64,000 bases of DNA. Origin: Iris pallida. Lineage: Eukaryota > Streptophyta > Magnoliopsida > Asparagales > Iridaceae. The position numbers were made by a program, and so were the translations under genes. The notes under the pieces were generated by a model. The model had not been told where the DNA came from, made no database searches, and saw nothing but the letters and a program-made list of their open reading frames with translations. The stretch covers positions 32,501-96,500 of the forward strand of contig JANAVB010042235.1 in assembly GCA_029216955.1 (NCBI GenBank), read 5' to 3'. Of this stretch, positions 1 through 12,761 are shown in pieces; position 1 is the stretch's first letter, and each line of letters starts with the position of its first letter.

Positions 1-128
1 TTCAGTTTTGACATTCATCATTTATTTCATTATAATTGTCTCTTATAGTATTCATCAATTCACATGGAACTGCTGTTGGTGTTCGTACTAACTCATATCC
101 TGACAGGATAAACCCCGTTATTTTTCAG

Positions 129-244
129 AGGATTTAGATGCAGATTGCCCGACCTACTACGGATTTGGCATAGATGGAGCCTACGACCAGGACCAGCCTG
201 TGGACCCGGTACTCATAGAGGACGCACCGCCTGTAGTGACTTAG
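129..244 (+). CDS. Possible last exon of an unknown upstream gene
   Basis: A T-rich stretch ending in an acceptor-like TTTTTCAG at 121-128 is followed by an open stretch that ends in TAG at 242-244. The frame beginning DLDADCPTYYGFGIDGAYD is rich in Asp, Pro and Tyr, and ends DAPPVVT. The rest of the gene would lie left of the window. I do not recognise the family; an acidic tail of a transposon-encoded protein is as likely as a host gene. Only the splice acceptor and the composition support this exon. Confidence 0.3.
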
Positions 245-500
245 TTTAGCTAGATTTTGTCTGGAGTATATTCCAGCTTGATACTTTGAGACTTGTAGTA
301 TTTATTTGGAGATATTGTGTTTTGTCTTTAAATTTTGAACTTGTAACTGAACTCAGCACTATTTCAGACCATTTATTCATCTTGTTTCTTTATATATTCG
401 TGCATTTCTTCCTTAGATCTATGTGATTGAGTTGTGTTTATATTCCTCCGTGTAGAGATGACAGGTTATATTATTGTGTCTTAGATTCTATATATTCTAG
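245..500. other. AT-rich stretch, no gene seen
   Basis: T-rich sequence that could be the 3' untranslated region of the exon just upstream, or debris at the broken 5' side of the copia remnant. No open frame, LTR end or terminal repeat was recognised here. Confidence 0.3.
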
Positions 501-1801
501 ATGACCTTTACAGCGTTCTACCGTCGATATTGCGGCGTAGGATGGACGTACCCACGTCCTCGTGCCCCTAAACAGTGTGTGGGTCGTGACATGAAGCTCA
601 AAGCTGAGAAGGCCAAAGGCAAGGATGATCAGGAGGATCTCACAGTAATGGAAGATATTATCATCGCAGCGACTGACTCAGAAAAACCTTATGGCATGTG
701 TTATGATGGCAACTGGGTCATGGACACAGGGACATCGTATCACGCCACTCCACATAGGAGGATCTTCACGTCATATCATGGCGGTAGGTTTGGACATGTG
801 AAGATAGGCGACAAGGGGATGGCTGCAGTTGTAGGCATCGATGATGTGCACTTGACGACAAAATTTGGTGAGAAACTCGTCCTCAGGGGTGTGCGACATG
901 TACCGAGTTTACGCCACCACTTGGTTTCAGTAGGGAGGCTGGCAGATGATGGTTGTCGCAGTCCGTTTAGAAACAAATATTGGATGCTTGTGAGGGTTCC
1001 CAACAGAAGGTGGATCGTCGAGAACTTGCTGAGGAGGGGCTTCTAGATGCTTTGAGGACGTAGGATTCGGTTCATCGAGGCAAAGCGATGGATGGTGATG
1101 AGTCAAAGATTGAGGGTCAGTTTGTCGGTCCCATGACAGTTGGTCGGTCTCCATGTAGAGGTTGCTCTACGGATCCAGATTTGGCGACAGGTAGTTTGCC
1201 AAATTTTCACAGAGCGACATCTGTTTCAGCAGTTCGAAGCAAGGAAGGAGATCAAGTTTTGCAGCAAACTCAATCTGAAGCGGGAGCATCATCATTCACA
1301 CAGTTCAGGAGAAGTTGTGGGTCATCGACGATATGTACAGGGCGTAATGTTCTGCTCGAGGATGCATGTGTATGGGGGAGCTTTAAGTTCGAACACGAAG
1401 GTGGGCAGGTTCATGAGTTCAAATCTTATGAGAACCGTACCGTCCGCTTGGTTGGGCCAGCCAAAGGTGAAGAAGCTCGTCGAAACGTTATAACTTTTCG
1501 ATGGAAGATGGAAGTCGGGGACAAGCAGCCAATACTTACGGTGAGGCTGATCATCAGGGACTTCGGTCTTGGTCGTGTCCTTGATATCGGTAGGATCCTA
1601 GTGGTGTAGGAGGTGCTACGCATGGCAGCTAGCATCAACGTGACGGTCGAGGAGTTGGAGACAAAGGAAGATACAAAATAACTCGGGGGATCGGAGATCA
1701 GTGGCATGGGGGAATAGAAATACTGTCATAGGACGACAGGCATGGAGTCCAGTTGTGGACCCATGGGGTCAATACCCTCTCATCAGACTAGAGGGGGAGA
1801 T
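501..1801 (+). pseudogene. Ty1/copia (TNT1-like) gag-protease remnant
   Basis: This is the decayed inner part of a Ty1/copia retrotransposon. The open stretch 501-1046 starts with a damaged CCHC zinc knuckle (residues around YCGVGWTYPR, then a basic stretch with KLKAEKAKGK). It continues into the copia protease: WVMDTGTSYHATP holds the catalytic D-T-G, and the later motifs GDKGMAAVVGIDDV, LVLRGVRHVPSLRHHLVSVGRL follow the usual TNT1-type order. Integrase, reverse transcriptase and RNase H are absent; 1050-1790 is only a short frame-broken remainder. A purine-rich tract (AGAGGGGGAGAT, near 1790-1801) abuts the LTR and is the likely polypurine tract. No 5' LTR is seen in the window, so the element is truncated or internally deleted. 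Confidence 0.8.
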
Positions 1802-2502
1802 TGTTGGAGTCCAGTCTGGATTTGGTAACAACATACTTTTGGAATCCAAATCTTATTAAATATTTGATTTGATTATTTTTAGATGTCCATAATTAGTGTT
1901 GTGCTATTTTAGATATAATATGATTCTTATTTTAGAAAATTATATTATGATCTAAAATATGATAATTGATGGGCTATTTTAGGTGTAATAGGATTCTTAT
2001 TTGAGGGCTTCCTAATTAAGAAATTATATTATGACATAAAATAGGATTTTTCTCATCCTATATATATAGGGTGAGGGTGGAGGCACAAAGAATAAGCACA
2101 GAGCAAAAAAGTGGAGATTCGGGGTGCTTGTCCACAAGAAAATCTAAGAGAAAGTCTGTACTTTGCTCTTAGGACTTCGTCATCCAAGACAGAAGGAAGA
2201 AGAAGATCTAATCGAGGAGTCGTCAACTTCGGTTAGGGAGATTGCTACGGGTTGGTGAATGATCTCAATTGTAATCTTCTGTTTTTCTTCTTGAGAGTGG
2301 TGAGTGGGTTGATCCTATTAGGGCAAAGAGTTCAACGTGAATTCTGTCAATCTTGTAATTTCATATGAGTTATTAAAAGTTGGGATTTGTCCAGGTGACG
2401 TACGTCAACGCTATATATTTGTATTCATCTTTGCTTGTGTACGTTAGACGGGGGTTGGTTTTGGTCAGGTGGGTTGGCAAACGCTTCTGCACGTGTCCAA
2501 CA
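1802..2502 (+). repeat. 3' LTR of copia remnant
   Basis: The LTR begins TGTTGGA and ends TCCAACA, a perfect 7-bp terminal inverted repeat with TG...CA ends. It follows directly on the polypurine tract. The bases just after it (TTGCA, 2503-2507) match the undisturbed target seen at 7950-7954 in a duplicate unit, so this is the 3' target-site copy. The 5' copy is outside the window or lost. Confidence 0.85.
2055..2070 (+). promoter_or_regulatory. TATA box of copia LTR
   Basis: CCTATATATATAGGG sits about 255 bp into the LTR and is followed by a G-rich leader, the expected place for the U3/R boundary. It is the only strong TATA motif in the LTR. Confidence 0.55.
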
Positions 2503-4251
2503 TTGCAGTTGTGTTAAACAACTCTCCTACAATATAGATGTAGGTATTTAGTTTATATAAAATTAAAATGCAAAAGGCTCTGGCTGGTTTATTTATTATA
2601 TTTCATTACTTATTCTTATTTAAATAAAAACCTATTTAAATGTATTTGACACATATACAAACTTTGTAACTCGTATCCATATTTGGAGTGTATGTACCCG
2701 ATCTTCAATATAATATGTAAAACATTGAGTGTCTAATACGTATCCAAAGAATGTTTGAGAGTCCCCTTGTATGATACTTGCCTAACATGAGAACATGTTA
2801 ATATAACGAGAGTTTGTGCTACATAGATTATAGTACATAGGATATCATATCATGACGGGAGAAGGCTTAGAAGATGATGATAACACCATATATTATTTTA
2901 CTATAATATTTTTATTAATTAAGCCTATAAAATGCCAACTTGCGTTCGAGATAGGAATTTATGTGTACCCTCCTAAATAAATCATATCGAACTCATTATC
3001 TTTTATACGAAGTTATATAATTGTCAATTTGTCGTACAGTTTAAAAAATGGCTCACAATTGAAATACGTTTTCAAAGGGAAGTTTGATAGGCCATTATAA
3101 CCAGACATCTTGAGACAACCGTTTTTTTCCTTTAAAAGTAAGAAACACAGAAGCAACCGTATAAATAATTGAGAATACTGCAAAGTTCACGTCTTCTCTA
3201 CGAATTTTGTAGTGGAAAGCGGATAAAATCCCATAAACCATCCCAAAGCAACCCAACCTCCAACTTTGGAATATCATAGGATAGAAAATGGTAGAATTGT
3301 TTACAAAGTCAATCATATCCATAAACAACAAATAATTATATTTTGTAAACATTAGTAATATATCACTTTAATTGTGGTTCAGTATTATAATTGGCTAGTC
3401 TTTGAGCATCTTCATCAAGAAATTTTAGAAAAGTAATGAGGACTACCGAGACATTTTTATCATATTAATTCAAAACCAGGACCGAGTTGAATTTTATTTT
3501 ATTTTATCGTATTATACTATTTTGAATGAATTTTTTAATAGTATGTGATCATATAAGAAACAAAAATATAACATAGTTGAGTTGGCCTGAAATAGCTGGG
3601 TTAGTATCCATGTTTATAAATGAGGTTCGGTCCAAAAAAATTGGTATCTTGATGTGCTAATTAATAGCATATAGTAACTGGAGTATAAGAAACATAAATT
3701 TTAACGAGAACAAATACTAAGAAAAAATGTGTTTCCTATAGTCGAAAACGAATTATTTGCTTAAAGTCAATAATCTTAAGAGTTAGACTACAATTGTTAT
3801 TGTTGTTCAAATTAATGTGAGCTAATTTACAACAAGTTTATATGTTGGAGTTTATGGTACGTTATAGTTTAGATATACTACTCAATAAGTAATTAAGAAA
3901 CACAAAATTAGTATAACTTTTACTAAATGTATTTAAATTAATCTTCTACACAAAGTCTTCAAGATACTAATTGTTATCATTAATTTTCTATATTTCTCTT
4001 CAGTTTCGGTACCTTCAAAAGTTTATGAGGTTACTTCTTCTCGTTGGTAATTGCATAAGTATTACTTCAATATTTATTTAACTGCAGTTGAAGTATGTTT
4101 AAAAACTTTTTATTGCTAATACATCTTTCTTAACAGTTTCATACATGTTAACCTTCATTTAGTACTCTTTAATAGGATTAATTCAAAAAATTGATCAGTT
4201 TTAATCTTCTCTTATTCAACTCCCATAAGTTAATGTCCTAAGAACCACCTC

Positions 4252-4260
4252 TTATAAATT
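4252..4260 (+). promoter_or_regulatory. TATA box of ECA1-like gene 1
   Basis: TTATAAATT lies 86-94 bp before the start codon and is conserved at the equivalent place in the second copy (6973-6981). It is the best core-promoter candidate for the gene. Confidence 0.6.
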
Positions 4261-4345
4261 CAAACATGCATGACATCCTTAAAACTATCCAATATAATCT
4301 TGTTATATATCTAACAAACACAAAAACTTAGGTATCTCTAGAAAG

Positions 4346-4717
4346 ATGAATACACTAGTTAAGATGGTGTTTGTCCTTATCCTCGTCACTATGTCTACGA
4401 AGGAAATTTCATGTATCGAAGCTCCCTCAGCTTTGCCTTACAAAGAGATCAACATGCTCCTGGCAAGCCAAATTTCCATTCCGAACATTCAAGAATGTGT
4501 GAAAATGGTAGCTGATACTGAAGGCTGTGCCATCGAGCTCCTACAGTCATTTTTGACTTTTCAAGTTAAATTAAGTCCAAAGTGTTGCAAGGCAATTCAA
4601 GATGGAGAGAGGTGCTTCCAGAATATAATCTCCAATCTCCCTGTCCTTCCACTATTGGCCCCTCTCATTAATACTTTTCTTTCTCTCGTCACAGGCTTTT
4701 GTCCAGCTAAAATTTAG
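4346..4717 (+). CDS. ECA1/EC1-like secreted cysteine-rich protein (prolamin-like domain), copy 1
   Basis: An intronless gene for a 123-residue protein. Residues 1-23 (MNTLVKMVFVLILVTMSTKE then ISC) form a hydrophobic signal peptide. The mature part has six cysteines in the prolamin-like/ECA1 order: QECVKM, EGCAIELL, KCCKAI, ERCFQN and GFCP. Aliphatic segments lie between the pairs and near the C-terminus. Family knowledge: these are small secreted plant proteins, often expressed in reproductive tissue; EC1 members act in egg-cell to sperm signalling. The exact role of this one cannot be read from sequence. The start is the first ATG after the TATA box and is conserved in the copy at 7066. The gene sits alone in its 2.7-kb duplication unit. 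Confidence 0.85.
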   Translation: MNTLVKMVFVLILVTMSTKEISCIEAPSALPYKEINMLLASQISIPNIQECVKMVADTEGCAIELLQSFLTFQVKLSPKCCKAIQDGERCFQNIISNLPVLPLLAPLINTFLSLVTGFCPAKI

Positions 4718-6972
4718 TTTTGGTACTTTTTATGCAGTAGCTTACAAGTCTGTCTAGAACAATGAAGACAAATATATTATGTAAGGTGGAAGTCTTCTTA
4801 TAAGGAAATAAGAAACGATGGTGTGGAAATATAGTTTGTTCTATGTTAATTTCTTCTTATAATGAAATGATGTTGATTATTTTGTTTATTTGATAAGCCT
4901 TCTTATTAATTGTGCATCTTGTTATGGTAGTAATAAACCTATTAAACTATAAGGAAAATTTTCAATGCCAATTCTCCATTACGGTGAAAGACCTCTGATA
5001 TAACAGTTGGTTAATTATTCGACTAAAATCTTAACTAATGAAACAATTACTTGTTGATAAGATTGTGCTAAATAACATGAGTAATGAGACAGTATTATAA
5101 TTGATCTATTAGATAAGACTGTAAATGGAGTTGAATGCCACATTGCGATAGATATAGCTCTAGGCAAAATAATTTATGGAGATTTTATTTTGTTAGAATT
5201 AAATTTGAATTTCTCCACCCATTCATCTCTTGTAGTTGTGTTAAAAAAACTCTCCTATAATATAGACATAGGTATTTAGTTTATATAAAATTAAATTGCC
5301 AAAAGGCTCTGACAGGTTTATTTACATATTTCATTACTTATTCTTATTTAAATAAAAACCGAGTTAAATGTATTTGACACATATACGAACTTTGTAACTC
5401 GTATCCATATTTGGAGCATATGTACCCGATCTTCAATAAAAATATGTAAAACAGTGAGTGTCTAATACGTATCCAAAGAATGTTTGAGATTCCCCTTGTA
5501 TGATACTTGTCTAACACGAGGACATGTTACTATAATGAGAGTTTGTGCTACGTAGATTATGGTACATAGGATATCGTATCATGACGGGAGAAGGCTTAGA
5601 AGATGATGATAGCACCATATATCATTTTACTATAATATTTTTATTAATTAAGCCTATAAAATGCCAACTTGTGTTCGAGATAGGAATTTATGTGCACCCT
5701 CCTAAATAAATACTATCGAACTCATTATCTTTCATAGGAAGTTATCTAATTGTAAATTTCCCGTACAGTTTAAAAAATCGATCACAATTGAAATAGTTTT
5801 TTAAAGGAAAGTTTGATATGCCATTGTAACCAGAGATCATGAGACAACCATTTTTCCTTTAAAAGAATCATAGAAGCAACCGAATAAATAATTGAGATTA
5901 CTACAAAGTTCACATCTTCTCTACGAATTTTGTAGTGGAAAGAGGATAAAATCCCTTAAACAATTCCAAACCATCCCAACCTCTAACTTTGGAATATCGT
6001 AGGATAGAAAATGGTAGAATTGTTTACCATGTCAGGTATCCATAAACAACAAAAAATTATATTTTGTAAACATTATTCGTATGTCACTTTAATTGTGGTT
6101 AAGTATTATAATAGGCTAGTCTTTGAGCATCTTCATCAAGAAATTTTGGAAAAGTAACGAGGACTATCGAGACATTTTTATCATACTAATACAAAACAAG
6201 CACCAAATTAAATTTTATTTTATCATATTATACTATTTTGAATGAATTTTTTAAATAGTATGTAATCATATAAGAAACAAAAATGTAACATAGTTGAGTT
6301 GGCCCGAAACAGCTGGGTTAGTATCTAGGTTTATAAATGAGGGTCGGTCCAAAAAATTTGGTATCGTGATGTACTTGTTAATAGCATATAGTAACAGGAG
6401 TATAATAAACATAAATTTTAGCGAGAACAAATACTAAGAAAAATTGCGTTTCCTAGAGTCGAAAATAAATTATTTGCTTGGAAGTCAATAATCTTAAGCG
6501 TTAGACTACAATTGTTATTGTTGTTCAAATTATAGTGAGCTGATTTACAACAAGTTTGTATGTTGGAGTTTATGGTATGTTATAGTTTAGATATAGTACT
6601 CAATAAGTAATTAAGAAAACACAAAAAATTTATAACTTTTACTAAATGTATTTAAATTAATCTTCTGCACAAAGTCTTCAAGATACTAATTGTCATCATT
6701 AATTTTCTATATTTCTCTTCAATTTCGGTACCTTCAAAGTTTATGAGGTTACTTCTTCTTGTTGGTAATTGCATAAGTATTACTTCAATATTTATTTAAC
6801 TTCTATTGAAGTATATGTTTAAAAACTTTTTAATGCTAATACATCTTTCTTGACAGTTTCATACACGTTAACCTTCATTTAGTACTCTTTAAAAGGATTA
6901 ATTCAAAAAAATTGATTAGGTTTAATCTTCTCTTATTCAACTCTTATAATTTAATGTCCTAAGAACCACCTG

Positions 6973-6981
6973 TTATAAATT
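6973..6981 (+). promoter_or_regulatory. TATA box of ECA1-like gene 2
   Basis: TTATAAATT, 85-93 bp before the start codon, at the same place as in copy 1. Confidence 0.6.
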
Positions 6982-7065
6982 CAAACATGCGTGACACCCT
7001 TAAAACCATCCAATAATATCTTGTTATATATCGAGCAAACACAAAACTTAGGTATCTCTAGAAAG

Positions 7066-7437
7066 ATGAACACACTAGTTAAGATGGTGTTTTTCCTTCT
7101 CCTCATGACTATGTCTGCGAAGGAAATTTCATGTATCGAAGCTCCCTCCGCTTTGCCTTACAAAGAGATCGACACACTCCTCGCGAGCCAAATTGCCTTT
7201 CCGAACATTCAAGAATGTGTGAAAATGGTAGCTGATTCTGAAGGTTGTGCCATCGAGCTCCTCCAGTCGTTTTTGACTTTTCAAGTTAAATTAAGTCCAA
7301 AGTGTTGCAAGGCAATTCAAAATGGAGAGGGGTGCTTCCAGAATATAATCTCCAATATCCCTGTCCTCTCTCTATTGGCCCCTCTCATCAATACTTTTCT
7401 TTCTCTCGTCACGGGCTTTTGTCCAGCTAAAATTTAG
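7066..7437 (+). CDS. ECA1/EC1-like secreted cysteine-rich protein, copy 2
   Basis: Tandem paralogue of the gene at 4346, also 123 residues and intronless. By my count it differs at 13 residues and carries about 10 synonymous changes. All six cysteines, the signal peptide and the C-terminal GFCPAKI are kept. Four changes fall in the signal peptide (V10F, I12L, V14M, T18A); others include N36D, M37T, I45F, D86N and R89G. An in-frame ATG exists upstream at 6991, but it would put about 25 polar residues before the signal peptide and lies only 10-18 bp after the TATA box, so 7066 is the better start. Both copies being open suggests that both are still functional or that the duplication is recent. 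Confidence 0.85.
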   Translation: MNTLVKMVFFLLLMTMSAKEISCIEAPSALPYKEIDTLLASQIAFPNIQECVKMVADSEGCAIELLQSFLTFQVKLSPKCCKAIQNGEGCFQNIISNIPVLSLLAPLINTFLSLVTGFCPAKI

Positions 7438-7949
7438 TTTTGGTATTTTTTTATTTAGTAGGCTACGAGTCTGTCTAGAACAATGAGTACAAAATATATT
7501 ATGTAAAGTGGAAGTCTTCTTATAAGGAAATAAGAAACGATAGTATGGATATATAGTTTGTTCCATGTTAATTTCTTCTTATAATGAAATAATGTTGATT
7601 ATTTTATTTATTTGACAAGCTTTCTTATTAATTGTGCATGTTATTATTGTAGTTATAAACCTATTAAAATATAAGGAACGTTTTAAATGTCGATTCTCCA
7701 TTATGGTGAAAGACCTCTGATATGACAATTGGTTAATTATTCAACTAAAATCTTGACTAATGAAACAATTACTGGTTGATAAGATTATGCTAAATAACAT
7801 GAGTAATGAGACACTATTATAATTGATTTATTAGATAAACTATAAGTGGAGTTGAATGCCACATTGCAATAGATATAGCTCTGGCAAAATAATTTATGGA
7901 GATTTTATTTAGTTAGAATTAAATTTGAATTTCTCCACCCATTCATCTC

Positions 7950-8688
7950 TTGCAGTTGTGTTAAAACAATTCTCCTATAATATAGACATAGGTATTTAGT
8001 TTATATAAAATTAAAATGCCAAAAGGCTATGGCAGGTTTATTTATTATATTTTATTACTTTTTCTTATTTAAATAAAAAACCTAGTTAAATGTATCTGAC
8101 ACACATACGAACTTTGTAACTCGTATCCATATTTGGAGCGTATGTACCCGATCTTCAATAAAAATATGTAAACTAATGAGTGTCTAATACGTATCCAAAG
8201 AATGTTTGAGAGTCCCCTTGTATGATACTTGTCTAACACGAGGACATGTTACTATAATGCAAAGTTTGTGCAACATAGATTATGGTACATAGGATATCAT
8301 ATCATGACGGTAGAAGGCTTAGAAGATGATGATAGCACCATCTATCATTTTTACTATAATATTTTTTAATTAACCTATAAAGTGCCAACTTGTGTTTGAG
8401 ATAGGAATTTATGTGTACCCTCCTAAATAAATCATATCGAACTCATTATCTTTCATACGAAGTTATCTAATTATCAATTTGCCGTACAATTTAAAAAATG
8501 GCTCACAATTGAAATACTTTTTCAAAGGGAAGTTTGATATGCCATTGTAACCAGACATCATGAGACAACCGTTTTTCCTTTAAAAGTAAGAAACACAGAA
8601 GCAACCGTATAAATAATTGAGGCTACTACAACGTTCACTTCTTCTTCTCTACGAATTTTGTAGTGCAAAGAGGATAAAATCCCTAAAT
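7950..8688 (+). repeat. Tandem unit 3, left part
   Basis: The first ~740 bp of a third unit, matching 2503-3240 and 5230-5965. It is cut at 8688 by insertion of the LTR retrotransposon, whose target-site copy TAAAT is 8684-8688. The unit resumes at 26206. Confidence 0.9.
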
Positions 8689-10825
8689 TGTCACGACCCG
8701 CACCCAGTATAAGGGTACAAGTGCGTAACAACACCCAGCCTACGCCGCAAAATCAGCAGTAGAACGCTGTTCTAGGTTACTATGTAAAACAACTCATGCA
8801 GTTATATAATGTACTTGTCTTAAATCTCAACTCCCAACGGAGGACAAGCATAGAAATAATATAACTCGATCACAGTCTAAGCACGACATGATAACACAGA
8901 ATTCTATAACTAAAAGAAAATAAATAAAAACTACTAAATGATAGTATCTCAAAACAACTCAAAATAAGTCAACTTTCAATTATTACAAATCAAGTTCTAA
9001 ACATAAATTCTAGAGCAAGTCTACTAAACTAATCTTCCTATCACTCCTGAGAGTCGGGGCCAAAAGTAGCTAATTCATCTCCCGGTCCAGAGTAAGTAGG
9101 ACATGTATCCTTAGGGCTAACATTTGTAATATTTTTAACAGGTCCAGTCAGGACAGGAACGAATACATCTCAACAAGAAAATCCAAATAAATGACAAAAA
9201 CCATAAAATAATTATAGACAGTTATATTGATGAAGCATGGAAGTTCTAGGCAGTTTAAGATGTAAAGAAACAGTTAAAAACAAGGAAAGTAAATGCTGTG
9301 AACCAGAAGATCATATCAATGAAGACTGTAAATAAAAGCTAGCTGAACTAGAATAATGCGATATGAGTCCAGTGGTACAATATATGTCAAGTGTGATTCC
9401 AATCAATGATTCAAGTAGGGAGATTCTTTAACGGTTTTTGTGATAATTCTAGTAAAGATTCTTGTGGTTATTCTAGTAAAGATTCTAGACAATATCAAAA
9501 GTGTGTTTTAAAATACTGAGATCGACATGTAAACGGCTAGGGGTAATCCGGGATGGCTATCGTTCTTGTATAATTCACAGAGAGGTGGTTCAAGTATTTG
9601 GGAATGTTTACATGTCTAATCAAGTATTTCTTCGCCCAACTAATATGAGTGAATCCATAACACGACACATAAATCGGGAACAAATCTAGCCGGAACATGA
9701 AGGTGCTTGTAGGTGATTCTTGTAGTGGTTCTTATAATAGAGGCTAGACAAGTAAGGTATGTGTGTCGTATACATGAATTCTAGAAATATCAATCCGAGT
9801 TTATAATAGAGAATCAAATAGAACTGACTAGAACTGAAATATAGAAATCGACAAGTAATGAAATAACTATTAGAGAATGTACTCGCCTGGTATCTCGACT
9901 GTCTGATGAGAATAAGAGTCCGAAGTTGAGTATCTGAGTCCTATTTAGAACAACCATAGGTTACAAAGTGTCTAATATGAAATAGATAAAGTCTACAATG
10001 CATTCTAAATGATTCTAGGTCCTTCTAGGTCAAAGTCAACCCTTGGTCAATTCTAGTCAACCCTAGTCAAACCTGGTCAACTAGTCCATTTACCAAATTT
10101 TAGGTCAAACTCAAGTTATCTACTCATTCAAGGTCCGTTTGAGTCTATTTGGATCAAGTTTAACTCAAAGTTGACTTTTGTCAACTTGGTCAACTCGCTA
10201 GTCAACTATGCCAAGTTAGGCTTATTTGGTCATTTTAACTAACTCACAAATCCCCTGGCTATATCCTATAGCAACAATAGTATATATATACACATTTACA
10301 TTCAAAAATATTTACAATAGGATATATATACATACATATAACACAAGGGAAAAAAGAGGCATGTGTGTGTGTTGTGTAGTGAGGGGCTGCTGTGAGGTTA
10401 AAAATCTGAGAACAACTTACATATTATATATAAATACATATATACACTTTATATATATAATTATCTATCAATGGATATAAGGAATTTATATATATATATA
10501 TAACATATATATGCATGTAGGCATAGAAGGAAAGGGGTGCCAAGGGTGCTGTGTTTCTAAGGCTGCTCCAACCCAATCCCAAACTCACAGAACCATAACC
10601 CCTACCAATATATAAGCTTATATATATACTAACTATATATGTATATAGAGACATATTTATATATATAGGAACTATACCTATATACATCTATAACATAAAT
10701 AATAAAGATACAATTCTAAACCAAAAAGTCTAAACTCAAACAAAATCTCAGAACATGGAAAACTAATTCTAAAATCAAACACAAAATCTGAACCAAAAAC
10801 ATATATAGGCCTATACTTGTGCTAT

Positions 10826-10934
<109 letters not shown>

Positions 10935-11336
10935 CAAAGAGGAAAATATATATATTTCTCATAGATTATTTATAGATGAAAGTAAACATGGTCTAACAAT
11001 AGATATCAGTCAGAATCTATGCTAAACCTCATCTCTAACTCAAAAATCTGAGTTCAACTCGAAAATCTCGATTTCAACTAAAAATCACTTCACAAACAAA
11101 CCCAACATAAATACCCAAACCAACTCGATACCCAAAACGCAAAATACACAACTAGAACTCGTAAAACTTGGTACACACGAAGGTTTATACGTGTGTGACG
11201 TGCTCGGGTACTCACGGGGTCGAACCCGTGTCCGTATCGTGTCCACGAAGTGCGTATCGCACGGACACGTACGCGCGTACACGGTATCAGCCGAATCAGT
11301 ACAAACGCGATAAATCAGCGAATACTCAACGAAATT

Positions 11337-11850
11337 GCATGAAATTTTAGGAGCACATGGGCAGAGGTTTCCCACATGTGTCCATAAAATTTCATGTGAA
11401 ATCGTGTGCTTTGCGTCAAGTTATGACACTCAGACTGCAGGGGCTGTATGCACGCGTGCGCGCGGCCTCGTGGGCGCGTGTCGACGTCCGTAGCTCGCGA
11501 AACGAGACACGTCGTGCCACGTGGTTGAGTCTAGGGCTAACCTAGGTCTAGGGCTAACCTAGGTCTAGGGCTATGTGTCCATGCTCCTGGTTCGAGTCCT
11601 CATCGCGTCGTGTCCATGAACGAAGGTCGTGTCAGCGGCAATTTCTGGCCGCGTGCATAGTATTGGTTGAACCGTGCGCGTTGGATTTCTCCGCGCACGC
11701 TCCACAAAACATCATAAAAATTTAGGAGCACATGGACAGAGGTTGCCCCCACGCGTCCATAATAGTTTACGCAAAACATAGTCCTGTGCGTCGAATTATG
11801 ATACTCGGACAGCAGGGCATGCACGGGGCCGTACACAGGCCTCGTGCACG
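11337..11850. repeat. Internal ~370-bp tandem repeat in the LTR, GC-rich
   Basis: A block starting with TTTAGGAGCACATGG (11346) recurs at 11723, each followed by CAGAGGTT, CGCGTCCATAA-like and TATGACACTC/TATGATACTC motifs. The same pair is present in the other LTR (near 24834 and 25191). A short CTAGGGCTAACCTAGGT repeat sits between them at 11530-11570. The segment is far richer in CpG than its surroundings. Confidence 0.75.
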
Positions 11851-12761
11851 TGTGTCCGTGTCCGATTTGGACACTAAAAACATGTCAAATCGAGATTCGT
11901 CTTCACAAAAGTTATTTCAAATAATCACAGCAATAAAATCGTGAAAATAGAATCGCGAAATACCAACTTTCAGTTCTAAACGGCATTTCGTCGAACACGT
12001 GTTCCAATGAACCGACACGTGTCTGATATGCCTATCAAACGAATACAAAAAACTACCAAACTTCATGCACAGGTCCGGGGTACCTATATGGATGCATCTA
12101 CGAAGAAAAATTGGAATTAACAAGTGTTTAGAGGGGTTTACCTATTGAGAGTCAATATCTCAATGAAACGAGCCTTCAAACGCGTCGATGCCGATTTCCT
12201 CTGGTCCAACGCCTCCGATCCCTCGCTAGCAAGTCTCCAGCAGGTTTCTCTCCTCCCAACGATCGCAAGCACTTCGTTTGGAAGAATTTGGATGAGAAAC
12301 GAGAAAAATAGGCTATTTAGAGGAGAAGGCAATTTCTAGGGTTTTTGCAAATAGGTGGCTACTACTCATATGCACATGAAGAGGGGGGGCTACTGTTTGG
12401 GCGGCCAAGGGGTGTATCTAGGGTTAGGTTAGGGTTTGGGATGGGCCACCAAGCAACTAAAGTCCAAGGAAAGTCCATTAGCAAAAAGGCCAAAAGCTAT
12501 GTATTAAAATAGCCTAAAAATGAGTCAATTTGTTTCCTAATTATGAGTACTAATACTCCAAATTAAAATCTAATTAGCCAAATAAGTTTCTAGTCACATG
12601 ATTAGTCTTCTGATCAAGGTTATCTATGGTTAAACCATCTGCTACTACCAAAAACACTAATCAAGGACTAAACACCAATCAATTTAATAATAAAAAATTA
12701 TAATAATTCAAATTATCACACAATTACTAAAATACCCTAATCCAGAAAAGTGGTGGTGACA

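Larger units (their letters stand above)
2503..5229 (+). repeat. Tandem segmental duplication, unit 1 (about 2.73 kb)
   Basis: The sequence from 2503 recurs at about 5230 and again at about 7950 in the same orientation, with scattered substitutions and small indels along the whole length. Each of the first two units holds about 1.8 kb of AT-rich upstream DNA, one small secreted-protein gene and about 0.5 kb of downstream DNA. The junction motif GTTGTGTTAAA marks each unit start (2508, 5235, 7955). The upstream part holds no other gene I can support. Confidence 0.9.
5230..7949 (+). repeat. Tandem segmental duplication, unit 2 (about 2.72 kb)
   Basis: Second full unit of the tandem array, colinear with unit 1 from junction to junction. 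It differs by small indels and substitutions. It carries the second ECA1-like gene at the equivalent position and no other gene I can support. Confidence 0.9.

Noticed and set aside
6991..7065. Upstream in-frame ATG extending ECA1-like copy 2
   Set aside because: It would bury the signal peptide, has no counterpart in copy 1 and is almost on top of the TATA box.
11580..11610. GGTTCGAGTCC, a perfect tRNA box-B motif
   Set aside because: No tRNA cloverleaf or box A around it; it sits within LTR sequence and the other LTR has a changed copy.
12415..12442. TTAGGTTAGGGTTTGGG, resembling plant telomere repeat
   Set aside because: Only a short telobox-like motif, present at the same place in both LTRs (also near 25876-25898); not an interstitial telomere array.
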